Source of the DNA: Tetrastigma voinierianum
Lineage: Eukaryota; Streptophyta; Magnoliopsida; Vitales; Vitaceae
Direction of reading: 5' to 3'
Assembly (NCBI GenBank): GCA_016808115.1
Contig: JAEQBH010003943.1
Coordinates: forward strand, 496,001 to 560,000
Length of the DNA stretch: 64,000 nt
The position numbers and the translations under genes are program-made. This document shows positions 46,509-58,468 of the stretch, one piece after another. Within the stretch, counting starts at the first letter, position 1; each line of letters begins with the position of its first letter. The notes beneath the pieces were generated by a model. The model was not told the origin of the DNA. It saw nothing but the letters and a program-made list of their open reading frames with translations, and searched no databases.

Positions 46509-47460
46509 AAAGACTATTTGAAAACTTAATTTCGGGAATCTAACATTCCATTAAATTTTCTATTAAATAAGAAACTCTAGTTGCTTTTCATTTTCTCTCA
46601 TCTATTTTTTTTTTTCTAGTCCTTTTTTCGTTAGCAATGAGATGTGATTTTTTAGTCTTAGCACGAATCGTCATCTTCTGTCTCTTTGATGTTTATCTTT
46701 TGTCAAAGTTATTATTCCCTTTATGAATCGAGTTTTAATTTATTTTTCGTGATTTTGTCGACTTATTGTGGTGTGTGTTTGTGTCGTTTTGATACGATGA
46801 TTGATTTTTTGTTGTCTTATTGCAACATTTATTAGTGTGTATGTGTGATTTAGACGACAAAACACATTTGATCAGATGGAGAGAACAAACCAAATCATGG
46901 TCCTTAGTATGTTCCAGAATTAGAATAATAGATATGTTCCAGAATTAGAATAATAGATATTCTAATCATTATAGAATTATAAAATATGTAGGTCTTGAGT
47001 TAATTCATTATGCGATTAACTCATATGTTGTCTCGTCTTTTAAACTTTGTAACGAATTTGATTATTTGTTTTTATAAAATGTATTATTAATTTGAATCAA
47101 TAAAATAATCTTTTATAAAGAAACAGTTCATTAATTTTTTTTTATCATTTTGACAAAAATACTTTTATAGTTTTCTTGTACACATAACTGCGTGTGTGTG
47201 TGTGGATTTAGTTTCTTTGGAAATATAATTAAAGAATTAGTAATTTCTGTAGAAGTTTGAAAGAAAAATGAAAGTGTGTGTGTGTGGGTTGGGGGTGGGG
47301 GGGAGATTTAGTTTCTTTTTTAGTAATTTCTGTAGAAGTTTGAAAATCATACAAAAATGAATTTAATCGAACGCTCCTAACAAAAAGGGAAAAAAAACAA
47401 AAATAAAACCTTCACATAAAATTTTGATGGAGGGTTTGAACTTGGAAGCTGACTGGAGGG
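46505..47460. other. Upstream region of the TOPORS-like gene
   Basis: A/T-rich, with a 25-bp tandem duplication near 46911-46960 ('tatgttccagaattagaata' twice). A larger imperfect duplication also lies here: 'gtgtgtgtgtg.ggatttagtttcttt' followed by 'agtaatttctgtagaagtttgaaa', at about 47190-47263 and about 47272-47346. The G-rich run GGGGGTGGGGGGGAGA lies near 47290. A promoter is presumed here, but no clear TATA box at a fixed distance could be chosen. Confidence 0.6.
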
Positions 47461-50400
47461 ATGAACCCGGGCGAGGATAACAGTTGCAAGGATTCCTCCT
47501 CCTCGGATCCGAACCCATGTCCTATATGTCTCGGACCTGTACTTCAGGAATCCTACTTGGATCAGTGCTTCCGTACGCTCTTCTTCTTCATCCCTTTTTT
47601 TTTTGTCTGAAAGAGAAGTCTTGACTCTTATGGTTTTCACATAAAGAAAAGCTCACTCCAATTGGGTCGATTTAAGATTTAGTTTATATCGTTTCCAGTG
47701 TTTTTTTTTCTCAGGAACCAAACAGAGAATGTGTTGTTAGGCTTTTGGGTCTTTAATTATTTTCCTCCGTGACCTTCTGCAAGTGATGCAAAAAAAAAAA
47801 AACATTTTTGTTCAATTATTTGATTGAAACAGATTGATGGTCTAGCTTTTGTTGTGATTAAATACGCTTAAGGATCATCTTGCCAATTTGGAAGAAAAAG
47901 GATTCTGATAATGATTTGTTTGTATATATACATTAACTGTATAATCGTTGCAATATCAGTCGATGATTTGTTTGTATGATTTGGTTATAGGCAATCAACT
48001 TCAGGCTATAATTGGTTTTGAAAATAAAACCTGGAAATATTTGTTTAGAAGACATCAACTAACCACCCTAAATTTGTGGATTTAACCTTTCCCATGTTTT
48101 TTTTTTGAAAAATAACCTATTTTGGATAAAAATGCCCTTCTCCATCTCATCTATATACATTCTCTCTTAATAGAAGGTTTTATTTTTACAAGAAAACCAG
48201 AAGAGTATTTTTGTCCAAGTAAGGTAAAAAATTGATAGAGGGTCAAATTTCCAAAATAGGGTTTTCAAAAAGTCTTTTAATCAAATCACCCTAAAATCTG
48301 TCTTCCATTTTTGCTAATTAAGAAATTGGAAACAAGTGTAAACAAATCAATGTCAAAGTTGTTTGCCCTTTTTTTTCTTGATAACCGTGGCCCAGTTTGC
48401 GCACACGATGACTAATCCCATGGAGCCTTGAAGTTAATGATTGGGTAAAACCTCAGTGCCCAATTTCAAAAGTCTTTTTTTGAACCTTGTTTTACAAAAG
48501 GTCAATTCCAGTCACACGACCACTAGCATGAAACCTATTTTATTTGTTTCTTAGGATATTTTTGGAGCTGCCCTTATAGAATTTCCAATAATTATACCCA
48601 AGCAAGGCTTGCATAAACCTCATTTTGTTGCTGTTCCACTCAATTTGATAACAACTAGGAAGCAAGCATGTCACATGATTGTAGCAATTAGGAAATGCCT
48701 TCCACCCTAGTCAAATGTAAGGAGGTTTTGCTATTGACTAGTGCAAATTTTGATATCAATCATTTGCTTCTTTTTACCACGGCTTTTGCTTTGCTGGTTG
48801 TAAGAACAAATACGCGTCAATCGTGTACTGTTTGTAACAATTGCATTCATTTTGTTGTTTACACTCTTCCTTCCTTCAAACCATATGTGAAGTTTTATCT
48901 ATTCAAAATACCTGCTTCGCCACACAGTTGAGTTTTTTTTTTCTTTTTCCATTTTTGGTCTAGTTTGGAGTTGCTGAACATAGAGCCATTATGAAATCTT
49001 GCTTGATCTTGAGTATCAGAGAGTGTAAAGATATGGGTGGGAAACAAGTAATATAATATGTATGTTGTTTTTCTTGTTCTTGGTCAAGCTTTAATCTAAT
49101 CATTCTTGTGTTGCAGATAAATTTTGCTATGATTGCATTGTACGTTGGACCAAAGTGGTTGCCAGTAAACATGGTCATTTGTCTTCCACTGTAAAATGTC
49201 CTTTGTGCAAGGTTCGATTTCATCACATGCTTACTTTCATTTCTTTTCAGTTATCTTGTTTGTGAATGTGATATTGTATTGTAGATATTGGATTCCCAAG
49301 TTGTCAACTTCCCTTTCTTAATTGCATTTCAATAAATAGGAACCTAGAACTCCACAAGAACTGTTTCTATAACTCCATATGATATCAGGGACTCAAGTAT
49401 GATGTGTTGGGAATCCATGTATTGGCTAGCTAGGTCAATCTGACAGTGGTCTGATCAATTTGCAGGCTGAAAATTTTTCTATTGTACATTCATATGATGG
49501 GAGTTTTTTTCAACAACATTACATTAACCAGGATTTGGGGAATAGGTATTGAGTCTTTTGGGTTGGTTTCTTTGACTTTCCTTCTTTATTTTGTGAGATA
49601 TCATGATTTTCTACCCATTCTTTCATGGCATCACAGTTTTTCCCTGTCAAAAGCTCACAAGTATAGATTACAGTGCTACTACACTGAAACAGGTATCATG
49701 CTGCACATCTGCTTTGTTGGTTCACTCTTTCCTTATAGTTGTTTTATGACAGACATAATATTATCTCTACATATTTTCAGTTAATTATGTGTTAAACAGG
49801 TATCTTAAATGATAAGTTCAATGTGTCACGGTATTGGAAGTATCGTCATCCAAATCAGTGGCTGCAACCTTGGTTAAGAAGGGAGATTCAAGCTCTGATA
49901 CAGGTTAATGTAGCCATCAGTTTATCATTTCCCTATGTTTCTTTTCTTTTTCCTCTGATATATGGTGTTGGTAGATGTCCCATGGAAATTGAATCACTGC
50001 ATTCTCATGCATAGGTTTCAATCATTCGAATCAACCCTCTAGAAAGATTTAATTGGAACCCATGTTTTTTTCCTTTCTTTTTTACACCCATTTTGGGGCT
50101 TCTTTTTCGGTGTTGACTCCACCTTCTTTGATGATCTCATTTTCTGTGGATGGATTTGGAATGCCATTGCTGTCTAAGATAAAAGAGGGTAATTCTATTT
50201 ATGTGAATATCCAAATGCATTGTTGTCTATTTTTTTTCAGGAGAGGCTCATCTAGTTAAGCAAGTGCACCAGTTGAGCGCCCCTTTGACTAGCTTCTTTT
50301 ATAGTCTAGAAGTTTTTCTCAACTGTTTAAAGAGATTTGTGTGTTTGGTTGCACAATAAAAAGATGCTAAAACAGAAGATGATTGAGACTTGAAACTTTC

Positions 50401-51656
50401 AGTCAAATTAGAAGTGGTATGCTTTTGCAGAATATAGCTTTCAAGCAGAGGCTTCAGAATTTTTAAAACTATAAATAGGAGCATATTTTATATTCAGCCT
50501 TTTTTTCTGAAGCACTTCACTAGAAGGCGCAGTTTTCCGTTTGAAGCTTTATATACATGTTAATAAATTAGTTCTAAATGAAGACATGTTATGATTTTGT
50601 TTGTGAACGCTACGTGTTGGTCTAGATCTGATTATGAAAACACTAATGGAGTTCGACATGTACTCAAGTTAGAATATCATCTCCCTTGAAGTATATTTCT
50701 GAGAAATGCAGCGTAACTTAAGTTTCTTGTGACCAGCCCACTGAAATGGATTTTGGAATATATTGTAGTTTATGTTTGTATCCCACTTTTACTTATTGAG
50801 TCTGCCTTTGATATTAGCCCAAGTTGGACCAGTGAAACGGATTCACAAAGCCGTATTCCCATCATTTTGCAGAAGAAGGTATCTCAGCTGACACACGTGT
50901 GATTCAATGGCACAAATACCATCTTTTCTCAAGACTTCCACTTCCTGCTCATCATTTTGAAGGAACCTATAAATTTCCAGATTTTGCTCTGATCTACCAT
51001 TTTGAAAACCTTCACTTGCATCAACCCAGGTCCAGTCCTAGTACAGTAGTACCAAGTTTTTCCACTATTTCCAAGTATCTGGATGTTTGAACAGGAATGA
51101 AATTGATTCCATAATCATAAGCTAGGATGCTGAAATCTTTGCCGTAAAACCACTCTAACTTGTTTCCTTTGCCATCTTATTTGTAGGAGGAAGATGTTGA
51201 TGTCATTGTGCATCACATCCTAGGTATGCTTGAATCAGTCATCAAAAGGTAACATTCATTGTTTTTTCATGTTAAGCTAATAGAAAATATGTATGTACCT
51301 TTGTGATCATTTTTTTCAATGTTTGGTATGTATGAACCATCCTGAATCTAAATTGTTATAGAAGCGAGCAAAAAAGTCCGAAGATTACGCCTGAAAGAAA
51401 ACAAGAAGAGTTCAAAGCTGCAGTCTCTGATGCAGCTAGGCCTTTTCTAACAGGAAGAACGGACCGATTCGTAAATGAGATGGAGCTATTTCTTGCATCA
51501 GGTTTGAACATTGAAGCTTATGATGAAGTTTATCTGCAGCAGCTGGGCTGGACCAACCCTAGGGCAACCACAGAGGGTGTAGAAGAACAGAATGGACACA
51601 CATATGTAGCTCCTTATTTGCACTTGTTTGACTATGACACTGATAGTGCTGATTGA
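47461..51656 (+). CDS. TOPORS-like RING-type E3 ubiquitin ligase, seven exons
   Basis: Exons are 47461-47572, 49117-49211, 49466-49545, 49637-49692, 49800-49903, 51187-51248 and 51362-51656. All six introns are GT-AG, phases match, and the joined frame is 267 codons plus TGA. The start ATG has an in-frame TGA just upstream. Exons 1-2 form a complete C3HC4 RING (Cys20, Cys23, Cys36, His38, Cys41, Cys44, Cys65, Cys68), with the RING histidine codon split by intron 1 (CFHKFCYDC). The second half (PWLRREIQAL, then VIVHHILGML, then DAARPFLTGRTDRFVNEMEL and ASGLNIEAYD) matches the C-terminal helical region of TOPORS-type ligases. RING ligases bring E2-ubiquitin to substrates, and TOPORS proteins can also act with SUMO and are usually nuclear. 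The substrate is unknown. Exons are intact and it is probably functional. The family assignment is from motif memory. Confidence 0.88.
47573..49116 (+). other. Intron 1 of the TOPORS-like gene (1544 bases)
   Basis: Starts GTACGC and ends TTGCAG. It is A/T-rich. The open stretch at 48695-48931 in it lacks family similarity and is not supported as an exon. 48040-48300 contains paired 'accaccctaaa'/'atcaccctaaa' sequences that might mark a small insertion, though they are direct rather than inverted. Confidence 0.7.
49904..51186 (+). other. Intron 5 of the TOPORS-like gene (1283 bases)
   Basis: Starts GTTAATG and ends TTTGTAG. No additional exon is needed to keep the frame. I see no gene inside. 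Confidence 0.75.
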
Positions 51657-52185
51657 AACACTTTCCCTTCCAACATGAAAGTTACTTCTTGTTATCTGAA
51701 TTTAGTGTTTTCTATGTTTTTCGTTTTTTTTGGAATAAAAAAGAAAGGGGAAACCAAACGTGTTCTCCATGTTTTCCTTGTTCTTTGTGTTTTTCATAAC
51801 AAAAAACAATTTTCAAAAACTGTATCCAAACATGTTCTTATTTTCTTTTTTGAATTTCCTTGAAGAATTCCTTCCACATCTTTTAGTACTTTGTAGTCAT
51901 AGTCATTCTCTTCACGGTTTGGTTGGTTGCAGAAAATGTAGAAAAGTATTACACTTTTATGTCTTATTTGTGTGTCTTTTAAGTTATCTTTGGATGTGTG
52001 AGACCTATGTCACAATTTTATGTCTTCATTAGATCACATGTTGATTCAACTTTTTGATATGAACCATGCATATCTTAGAATATTATATATTCTCATAAAT
52101 GTAATAAATGTAAGAAGTTGATATCATTACTTTGGATTGACTTATGAGAAACTTTCTTTATGAAAGACATTCATGTTAGGTTGTG

Positions 52186-52225
<40 letters not shown>

Positions 52226-52430
52226 CGCTTTTCACATCAACTTTAAAAGCTAGAATTTAAATACCACTTACTCATGATAATTGAAATCCGATTTGAATCT
52301 TATTAGAATCATTATTTATTTTATTCCTATCTTTTGAATTTATTCAAACATAAAAACAAAGAAGAAAAAGGCAATTCTCAATCTATATTACCATTTATCA
52401 AGGTGCATAAAACCAATTAAATCGAATTGA
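51657..52430. other. 3' flank of the TOPORS-like gene with a TA repeat
   Basis: Includes the presumed 3' UTR (an AATAAA at about 51735) and a (TA)n tract at 52190-52223. No gene is seen. Confidence 0.6.
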
Positions 52431-52895
52431 TCCGATTTAGAAATATTTTAAATGTTTTTTTTTATGGAAACATGCATATTTATAGAGCAATAAGGTCTTG
52501 TGTCAAGCTAGGGAGCAAAAACATAGGAGCTTGAAAATTCCATACAGTTTGATCTGACATAGAACGTGTTGCTCTAGCCATAATGTGAGCATCGCAAATC
52601 TTTTAACAAAAGTGAAAATGATATTTGGCATACTATTTGCCAGGTCCTGACAATCTTTAACTAACATAGAAAAAGGGGATGAAGTTAGAGATGGTCTATT
52701 AAGGGCATTGAAAACAACCTGGGAATCCATTTCTACCAGCACTTTCGTCATCTGCATATGTTTGAGCCATGATAAAGCCTCTCTAACTTTGATTACTTCA
52801 GCTTCCTTTGGAGTTAGATTAAGAGGGATATGGACTGCCATTGCTGAAATAAACTCCCCTATAGAATTTCTAAGAACACATCTAAGAGTTCAATA
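52431..52895 (-). pseudogene. RNase H-like domain tail of a LINE-type element (broken)
   Basis: From the right edge the minus strand reads RCVLRNSIGEFISAMAVHIP, then EVIKVREALSWLKHM, KVLVEMDSQVVFNALNRP, LVKDCQDLANSMPNIIFTFV. This is the plant RNase H-like (RVT_3) pattern with its EA..EALSWL helix and the catalytic ESD triplet changed to EMDS. A frameshift near 52605 shifts the end (HIMARATRSMSDQTVWNFQ) into another frame. The domain is cut at 52895 by the LTR of copia C. It could also derive from a domesticated RNase H gene, but the truncation and context favour a LINE remnant. Confidence 0.65.
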
Positions 52896-53109
52896 TGACT
52901 TAGCAACCTAACCAAGAGAGGAGGGGGTTGAATTGGTTTTCTCAAAAACTTTTCGCACAACAACTGTAAACCTTCAATTTAATGCAATAACGATAAAGTA
53001 AAGAAGTAAGGATAAGAAATGCAAAACTCGGATTTATAGTGGTTTGACATACCCTTGCATACGTGCACTTCTCAACTTTTAATTGGTGAGGGTTCCACTA
53101 TTGTGAACC

Positions 53110-53330
53110 TTTAACCCGGGCTTCTTTCTTTACACTTGGATTTTGGCTAAAATGGGCACCTCTTCAAGCTATACACACTTGAAGTTTCAAGCTCCAATCC
53201 CGAGCTTCTTTACACTTGGATTTTGGCTCCAATGGGCACCTCTTTAAGTTATACACACGTGAAGTTCCAGCTCGATCTCGAGCTTCTTTAGCAGATTTTG
53301 GCTCGATGGGCTTCTTTCCGCGATTCCTTG
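53110..53330. repeat. Three tandem copies, about 81 bp, in the copia C LTR
   Basis: The unit 'gcttctttacacttggatttt' with 'ggctccaatgggcacctcttt', 'cacacttgaag' and 'cgatctcgag' occurs near 53118, 53199 and 53279. The third copy is shortened and diverged. Confidence 0.85.
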
Positions 53331-53599
53331 AGAAATTGCCACACTTGAAGCTTTGTCACTTAAGCATAATGAGAGACTCTCTCAAGGTCTCAAGATTTTT
53401 CGAATACAACTCAAGCTTTGATAAACACAAGGATGCACTCTACAATATGCACATGTAATGAATGCACTCACAATCTTAGTTTGAGAATTGATCCACAAGA
53501 GAAATGATAATTGAGAGCATAAATGCAATAAGTCTCGTGTCTCATAATCATTTAGTGATCCCCCACACTCTATTTATAGAGTGGGAACTCGGTAGCATT

Positions 53600-54130
53600 T
53601 AAACTGCTAACCGGTCGACCATTTCCTGTATAGTAGGCGTTGTACATAGAATGTTACCGTTTTATAGCTGTTGGAATTTTAGCGTTGTCCAACTGGTAGA
53701 CCGTTTCGCACAATCAGTCGTCCGTTTCGTCAAGTGCACTCTAAGTCACTATTTTCTAGCTATTGAAATATGACCGTTGCATTCAATCGGTCATTTGTTT
53801 CACCTGATGGATCGGCTTGCACACCTGATCGATCCGGTAGTTCACACAATTGATTGACGGATTTCACCGCAATCGATCGACCATTTTACCGCAATCGATC
53901 GTCGTTCCTATACGGTCTTTAGATGAGCTACTCCATCCAACCGGTCGAGTCTCACACCTCATCCGATTCCTAACTAGCCGACCATTTCATCGACCAATTT
54001 CAGATGGAGGCTGCGGATAGTTCGCCACTCTTCAGTTCAAGCGGTCGGTATTTCATCCGTCGACACTAGCCCCAGTCGGCCAGTTTCATCGATGTACCAT
54101 AATTGGTAGACTAGCGGTATGTGCCCGATA
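53600..54130. repeat. Degenerate short repeats around 'tcgaccatttcacc' in the copia C LTR
   Basis: Variants of a motif of about 20-25 bp recur many times: 'ccggtcgaccatttcc', 'ggtagaccgtttcgc', 'cagtcgtccgtttcg', 'cgatcgaccattttacc', 'ctagccgaccatttcatc'. Several contain the palindrome ATCGAT or TCGA. There is no fixed period. It may be a repeated protein-binding site in the U3 or R region. Confidence 0.6.
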
Positions 54131-55376
54131 AAGCGACCGATCGGTTGCCCCTTTAAATGTTCAAATTCTTGTGTCGTTTCTTTAAAACACTTCTAAACCT
54201 TAAATAAACATTGAAGCTCATTTTAGGATTATTAAGTCTAAGGTTTTATGCTTAAACTCTAGTTTTCAAAAGATATGCAATTTATGAATTTGAAAACCGA
54301 GTTTGTGAGTGATGCATGATAAATGATGATATCCTAAAGTGCACCAATGCATTCACCTTACATAGATTCTTAAGCTGTAATACCTCAAATTGGACCATGA
54401 CAGTTTTATAACAGGTTTTGGGTATAATGAAAGTAAAAGTATATTTTTCATAATAAAATAATGCTAAAAATAAAATAAGAAAAATCCGGAATTAATACAA
54501 GAGTTAAGGGTAAATTCGTTATTTACCAATTCAGGACCTAAGGGTTATAATTTATGAAGATTATATGTAAAGTGAAAATAAAATAAGTAAGGATTGCAAT
54601 TAGAAGGAAGTTGAAGGACCAAATGACAAGTAGATTTGATGCCCAGAATTTGGATAAAGCCAAACATGGCTTTAAGAGAAACTCATTTTGGCTATTTGGA
54701 TAGAGACGGAGTCGGTGAAGAAGAAGAGAAGAGAAAGAGAAAAGAGAAAGCAGGAGAAAGAAGAAAGGAAAGGAAAAGGAAAGAAGAAAAAAAAAGAGAA
54801 GAAGGAAAACGAAAATTGTAAAATCATGTATGGAATGTATGGGTTTTGTATAGATTGAAGTAGCAAATCCCACTTTGTATAAGTAATTGAAAAATCTATT
54901 AGAAATATTGTTGGTGGGTATAGATGAGTTTTATGGTTTATAAATGTGTTTTTGGTTGAGTTGATTGTAGTTTAAAAGAAATTTTCCGGTGAAAATGGCT
55001 CACGCCCGGCCATTCTGTTCTTTTGACACCCCCACCTAGGCGTAGGAGTCCACGCTGGGAGGAGAACTCGATTCACCTAGGCGGACTAGAGACGGGGTTT
55101 TGCATTTTATGGTCGCTGGCGTGCGATACTCACTTTAGACGTACACATGCTTTGTTTTTAGTTGCTCTTTTCGCGAGTTAAGTCTATGATAAATACATTG
55201 GATTAATGAGAATCCTAATAAGTGAATGAAAGGGTTCGTACAAGTATAAAAATGATATGAAAAATGTTTTGTACCTCGCCACCTCAACGAAGCGAGCAAA
55301 CATTTGTTCTTGCCCTCATTTGTTCATGTGTTTAAATATAATGTTATTCCTTGGTTAAGGGATGAAAAGATAAATG

Positions 55377-57363
55377 TGTAAGACCCGAGAAATTCCAATT
55401 TTTGGAAAAAGGGTAAAATCGTAATTTCGCTTACAAAAATCCAAAATTTATTCTCTTGATCTCGGATGATGAAATAGATTTCAGATTGGAGATGGGTCTC
55501 GTAATCCTGGCTAACGCGTCGATTTCGTAAATTTAAAGATAGTCGAGTTGACAGGATTTTTCGAGTATGTCGCGAGGTTCGGGTCTTAGTAAAAGGATTT
55601 TCGATACTGTGAAAGTCACATATAACAGTACTCATGTCTTGTAAGAGTGGCGTGAGTAGAGAAAGTGTATGAAAATGGACCGGCCAGAGATAGTCATAGG
55701 ATAATCAAAGCGGGAAAGAAGGACATAAATGTCATTTTTGGAATTGTTTAAGTTAGATAAAACAAAATAGAGAATAGTGTTCTTTTCCAATTAAAGGCAA
55801 AGTGAAAGCGAGAAGCGGAGGACGCGAGAAAATGAGTTTGGGTTTACAGAGAGAATAAGCGACTCTCTCTAGATTTCTAGCAATCGGAGCCGGGTCGTGG
55901 AGAGCGAGAAGAAGGCGCTCTGCGCATCGAGGCCCTGCGCGTGGACTCAGTTTTGGGGTTTCCGAAAACTCAGAGTGAGGTGAGGATTTATCCTACTTGA
56001 GGTTTTTCTGGCTTTGTTTAAGTCAGCATGATGTTTCGGTTGGAATGAGGCCTTGAACGACGTTTGATCGATCCCGAAAACATGGGCCAGGAATTGTTTG
56101 GTATAGAGCTAAATTTGGTGTTCGTGGGCATCCGCGCGGTGTTGGGTGGTTAATTGAACATAATTTATGCCATAAATCATGTTATGGTTTTGTATGAGGC
56201 CGGAATGGCGAGTGAAGTCGGAGTTCCGCAAAGTGAGCAAACGTTAGTGATTTTAGGAATAGTAGCAGGGTTTCACTATTCGAGAATATGTTCACAAAGT
56301 AATTTTGTGAAATAATGTGTTAGTTGAGTAATTCAAATCGAATTGCTCGTATTTGATCATTAGCCCGCGTGAGCTAGTGCAGTGTAATTGATGGTGAAAT
56401 TATGACATCACTGTGATTTAAATTATGTGAATATATGCATGATTATATATTTGCATGTGTTATTGGCGAAATGGAATTGGCATCATGCATTCATATGCAC
56501 TAGGGCATCCCTAGGGCGATAAGTGAGTGCATGAAAAGTAGTATTGAGAGAATGGTTCGGAGGGTTGTCTAAAAATAATGAATATCGGAGGGTAGTCCAA
56601 AGAAAAAAATATCAATCGTCGGAGTCGGCCCAATTGATATATACATCGGAGGGTTGTCCACAATCAAACAAAACTAAGGGTTCTCATACGTGGCTTAGGT
56701 AACTGTGAGGGAGTCGGGGAGGACTCAGGATATGAGATGATCAGTTAGACATTCAAGTAGGAGGATCATTGCTTTGCTTGAATGTGTGTTTATTTTTGGA
56801 GCGCGTATGCGGCAGATGGAGGAAATGGCAGCAGGGTGATTCGCATTTGCGAGCATTAGCTCACCAATACAGAGGGATATATTTTCTGAATCTGAGGGCG
56901 TGTGAGAGCGGTTCATCATAGAAGCCTTTTGGATTTAGAAAAGCGGAAATGTAGCTTTTGATGGTTTTGCATGTATTAGAATGTTTTTCATTTAATATAT
57001 GTGTTGTATAAGTAGATCATTAACTCTTAAACTATGATATATAGTTGGATGTTTTATGAGTATTGGTTATGGGCTGAGTGGGTTGTTTTTACTCAATATT
57101 CACCAATTATATTGGACATATGGAACATATGTTGTGAGTATAAATACGGGGGAGCCCCGAGGTCATTTTTACTATAGTTGTATAGAGACCATGGTCATTG
57201 ATGTTGGTGGGACGGAGGTTATATACGGGTGATGTATTTGGGGTGAGCTCCCAGGTACAAGGGGCTACGGGTTTTAAATGAAATGTCGGGTGCGGCATTC
57301 CATGAGAGTGTTCCGTGAGGTTGGCCAGAGTAGTCGACGGACCCACAGGATTTGGGCGTCACA
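55377..57363 (+). mobile_element. Solo LTR of a second gypsy family, nested
   Basis: 1987 bases, beginning TGTAAGACCCGAG and ending GGGCGTCACA (inverted ends TGTAAGACCC / TGTGACGCCC). The direct repeat AAATG at 55372-55376 and 57364-57368 is a perfect 5-base target duplication. Its body does not align with the surrounding LTR, so it is a different family with the same kind of ends. No coding region. Confidence 0.9.
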
Positions 57364-57629
57364 AAATGTGTAATGAGGCATATATATAGAAAAATGTATA
57401 AATGTCTAAATAATACAAGAATAAAGATGCATGCTGGAAATGATAAGAAAATATCATATGATTCTTGGATAACAATAGTTATTCGAGGATATGAGATATA
57501 TCATTGCCAGTAAATAAAAGAAACGGATAAATGCGGCAGAACCTGAAGTAGAGGGATAGATGGACATGCCTATTAGGGAGAAAAGACTACAACATTACTG
57601 ATCAGTTGGCCCCGTTGGGGTTATTACAG

Positions 57630-57780
57630 CGCCTTTGGGCGCTTATAGATGGTCATTGTCTTGTACAATGATAACAGCGTCTTCGGGCCCTTATAGATGG
57701 TCATTGTCTCTTACAATGATAACGGCCTTAGATTCATATAGTTCATTGTCTGTACAATGATTATACTTTATAGGATCCTT
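57630..57780. repeat. Three tandem copies, about 52 bp, in the gypsy LTR
   Basis: The unit 'ttatagatggtcattgtc' with 'gtacaatgataacagcg' recurs near 57644, 57699 and 57739 (the last degenerate). A small palindrome GCGCCTTTGGGCGC lies at about 57630. The equivalent site in sister LTRs also carries 'ccttcgggtac'-type hairpins, so it may be a promoter or enhancer array. Confidence 0.7.
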
Positions 57781-58456
57781 ATGGATTACCATGCTCCGAA
57801 ACCTTAAGGTATTTCTTGAGCGTAAACGTAAGATAAATGATAAGAATATGTAAATGACATGACATGATATGAGAAGCATAACATTGCTATGTGATGATAC
57901 ATATACAGTGATAAGTACAAGAAGAAAAATGTAAATGAAATATGATATGAAATGAAACATGATAAGACGAATAAGTATGATATATGAACAAACATATGTA
58001 TGAGTATATAAATGTTAAAGTGATATGCAGTTGTGTAAAGTGTGATGACTACGATTAAATTAGATCCCGCAGTATTATTCCCTTTAAGCTATAAGCAGCG
58101 CGGGTGTTTACGTCAGGTGAGTACGAGGAAGCGAGGAACAAAAGTTGACATTCCACATCGGCAACCAAGACGACGCTAGGTTGCCAGCGGCGTTTCTTTT
58201 GGTATTTTTGGCCTATGTATTTCTTTTGTAACCAATGTAAAAATTTGTATATGTTGAACACTTCCATTTATGGAGTTTTGAATATATTTTGTAATCCGCT
58301 GCTACATAATATATTTCAAGTTAAATGTTTAACACTACATGAATGAACAAGTTAATGGTATGGTAAAAAGTAAAAGATAGTTACAAGTTAAATGGTATCC
58401 AACTTTTGTTGTTTGAGGGGTGTCATAGTGAAAGGTAATGGCGACATAGTTTACAG

Positions 58457-58468
58457 TGGTATTAGAGC
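58457..58468 (+). other. Primer-binding-site-like motif after the gypsy LTR
   Basis: TGGTATTAGAGC has one mismatch from the tRNA-Met primer site and follows the presumed LTR end at 58446. It implies that part of the internal region came with the LTR. A second weaker match (TGGTATCAAATC) follows at about 58488. Confidence 0.5.

Larger units (their letters stand above)
54376..58446 (+). mobile_element. Gypsy-type LTR inserted in the copia C LTR
   Basis: Begins TGTAATACCTCAAATTGGACC, closely parallel to 62537 (TGTAACACCCGAATTAGACC). Both then share 'taagggtaaatt', 'gaagattatatg', a GA-rich tract (54716-54818 here) and 'tttccggtgaaaatg'. The right end is uncertain: either GGGGTGTCA at 58425 or GGCGACA at 58446, the latter followed 10 bases on by a primer-site-like TGGTATTAGAGC. 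A second solo LTR (55377-57363) is nested inside. No clean target duplication was found (left flank TAAGC), so this may be an LTR plus a little internal sequence rather than a clean solo LTR. Confidence 0.72.

Noticed and set aside
48695..48931. 78-codon frame as an extra exon of the RING gene
   Set aside because: Exon 1 joins exon 2 in phase and completes the RING histidine codon, so no exon is needed between them. The frame has no similarity to the family.
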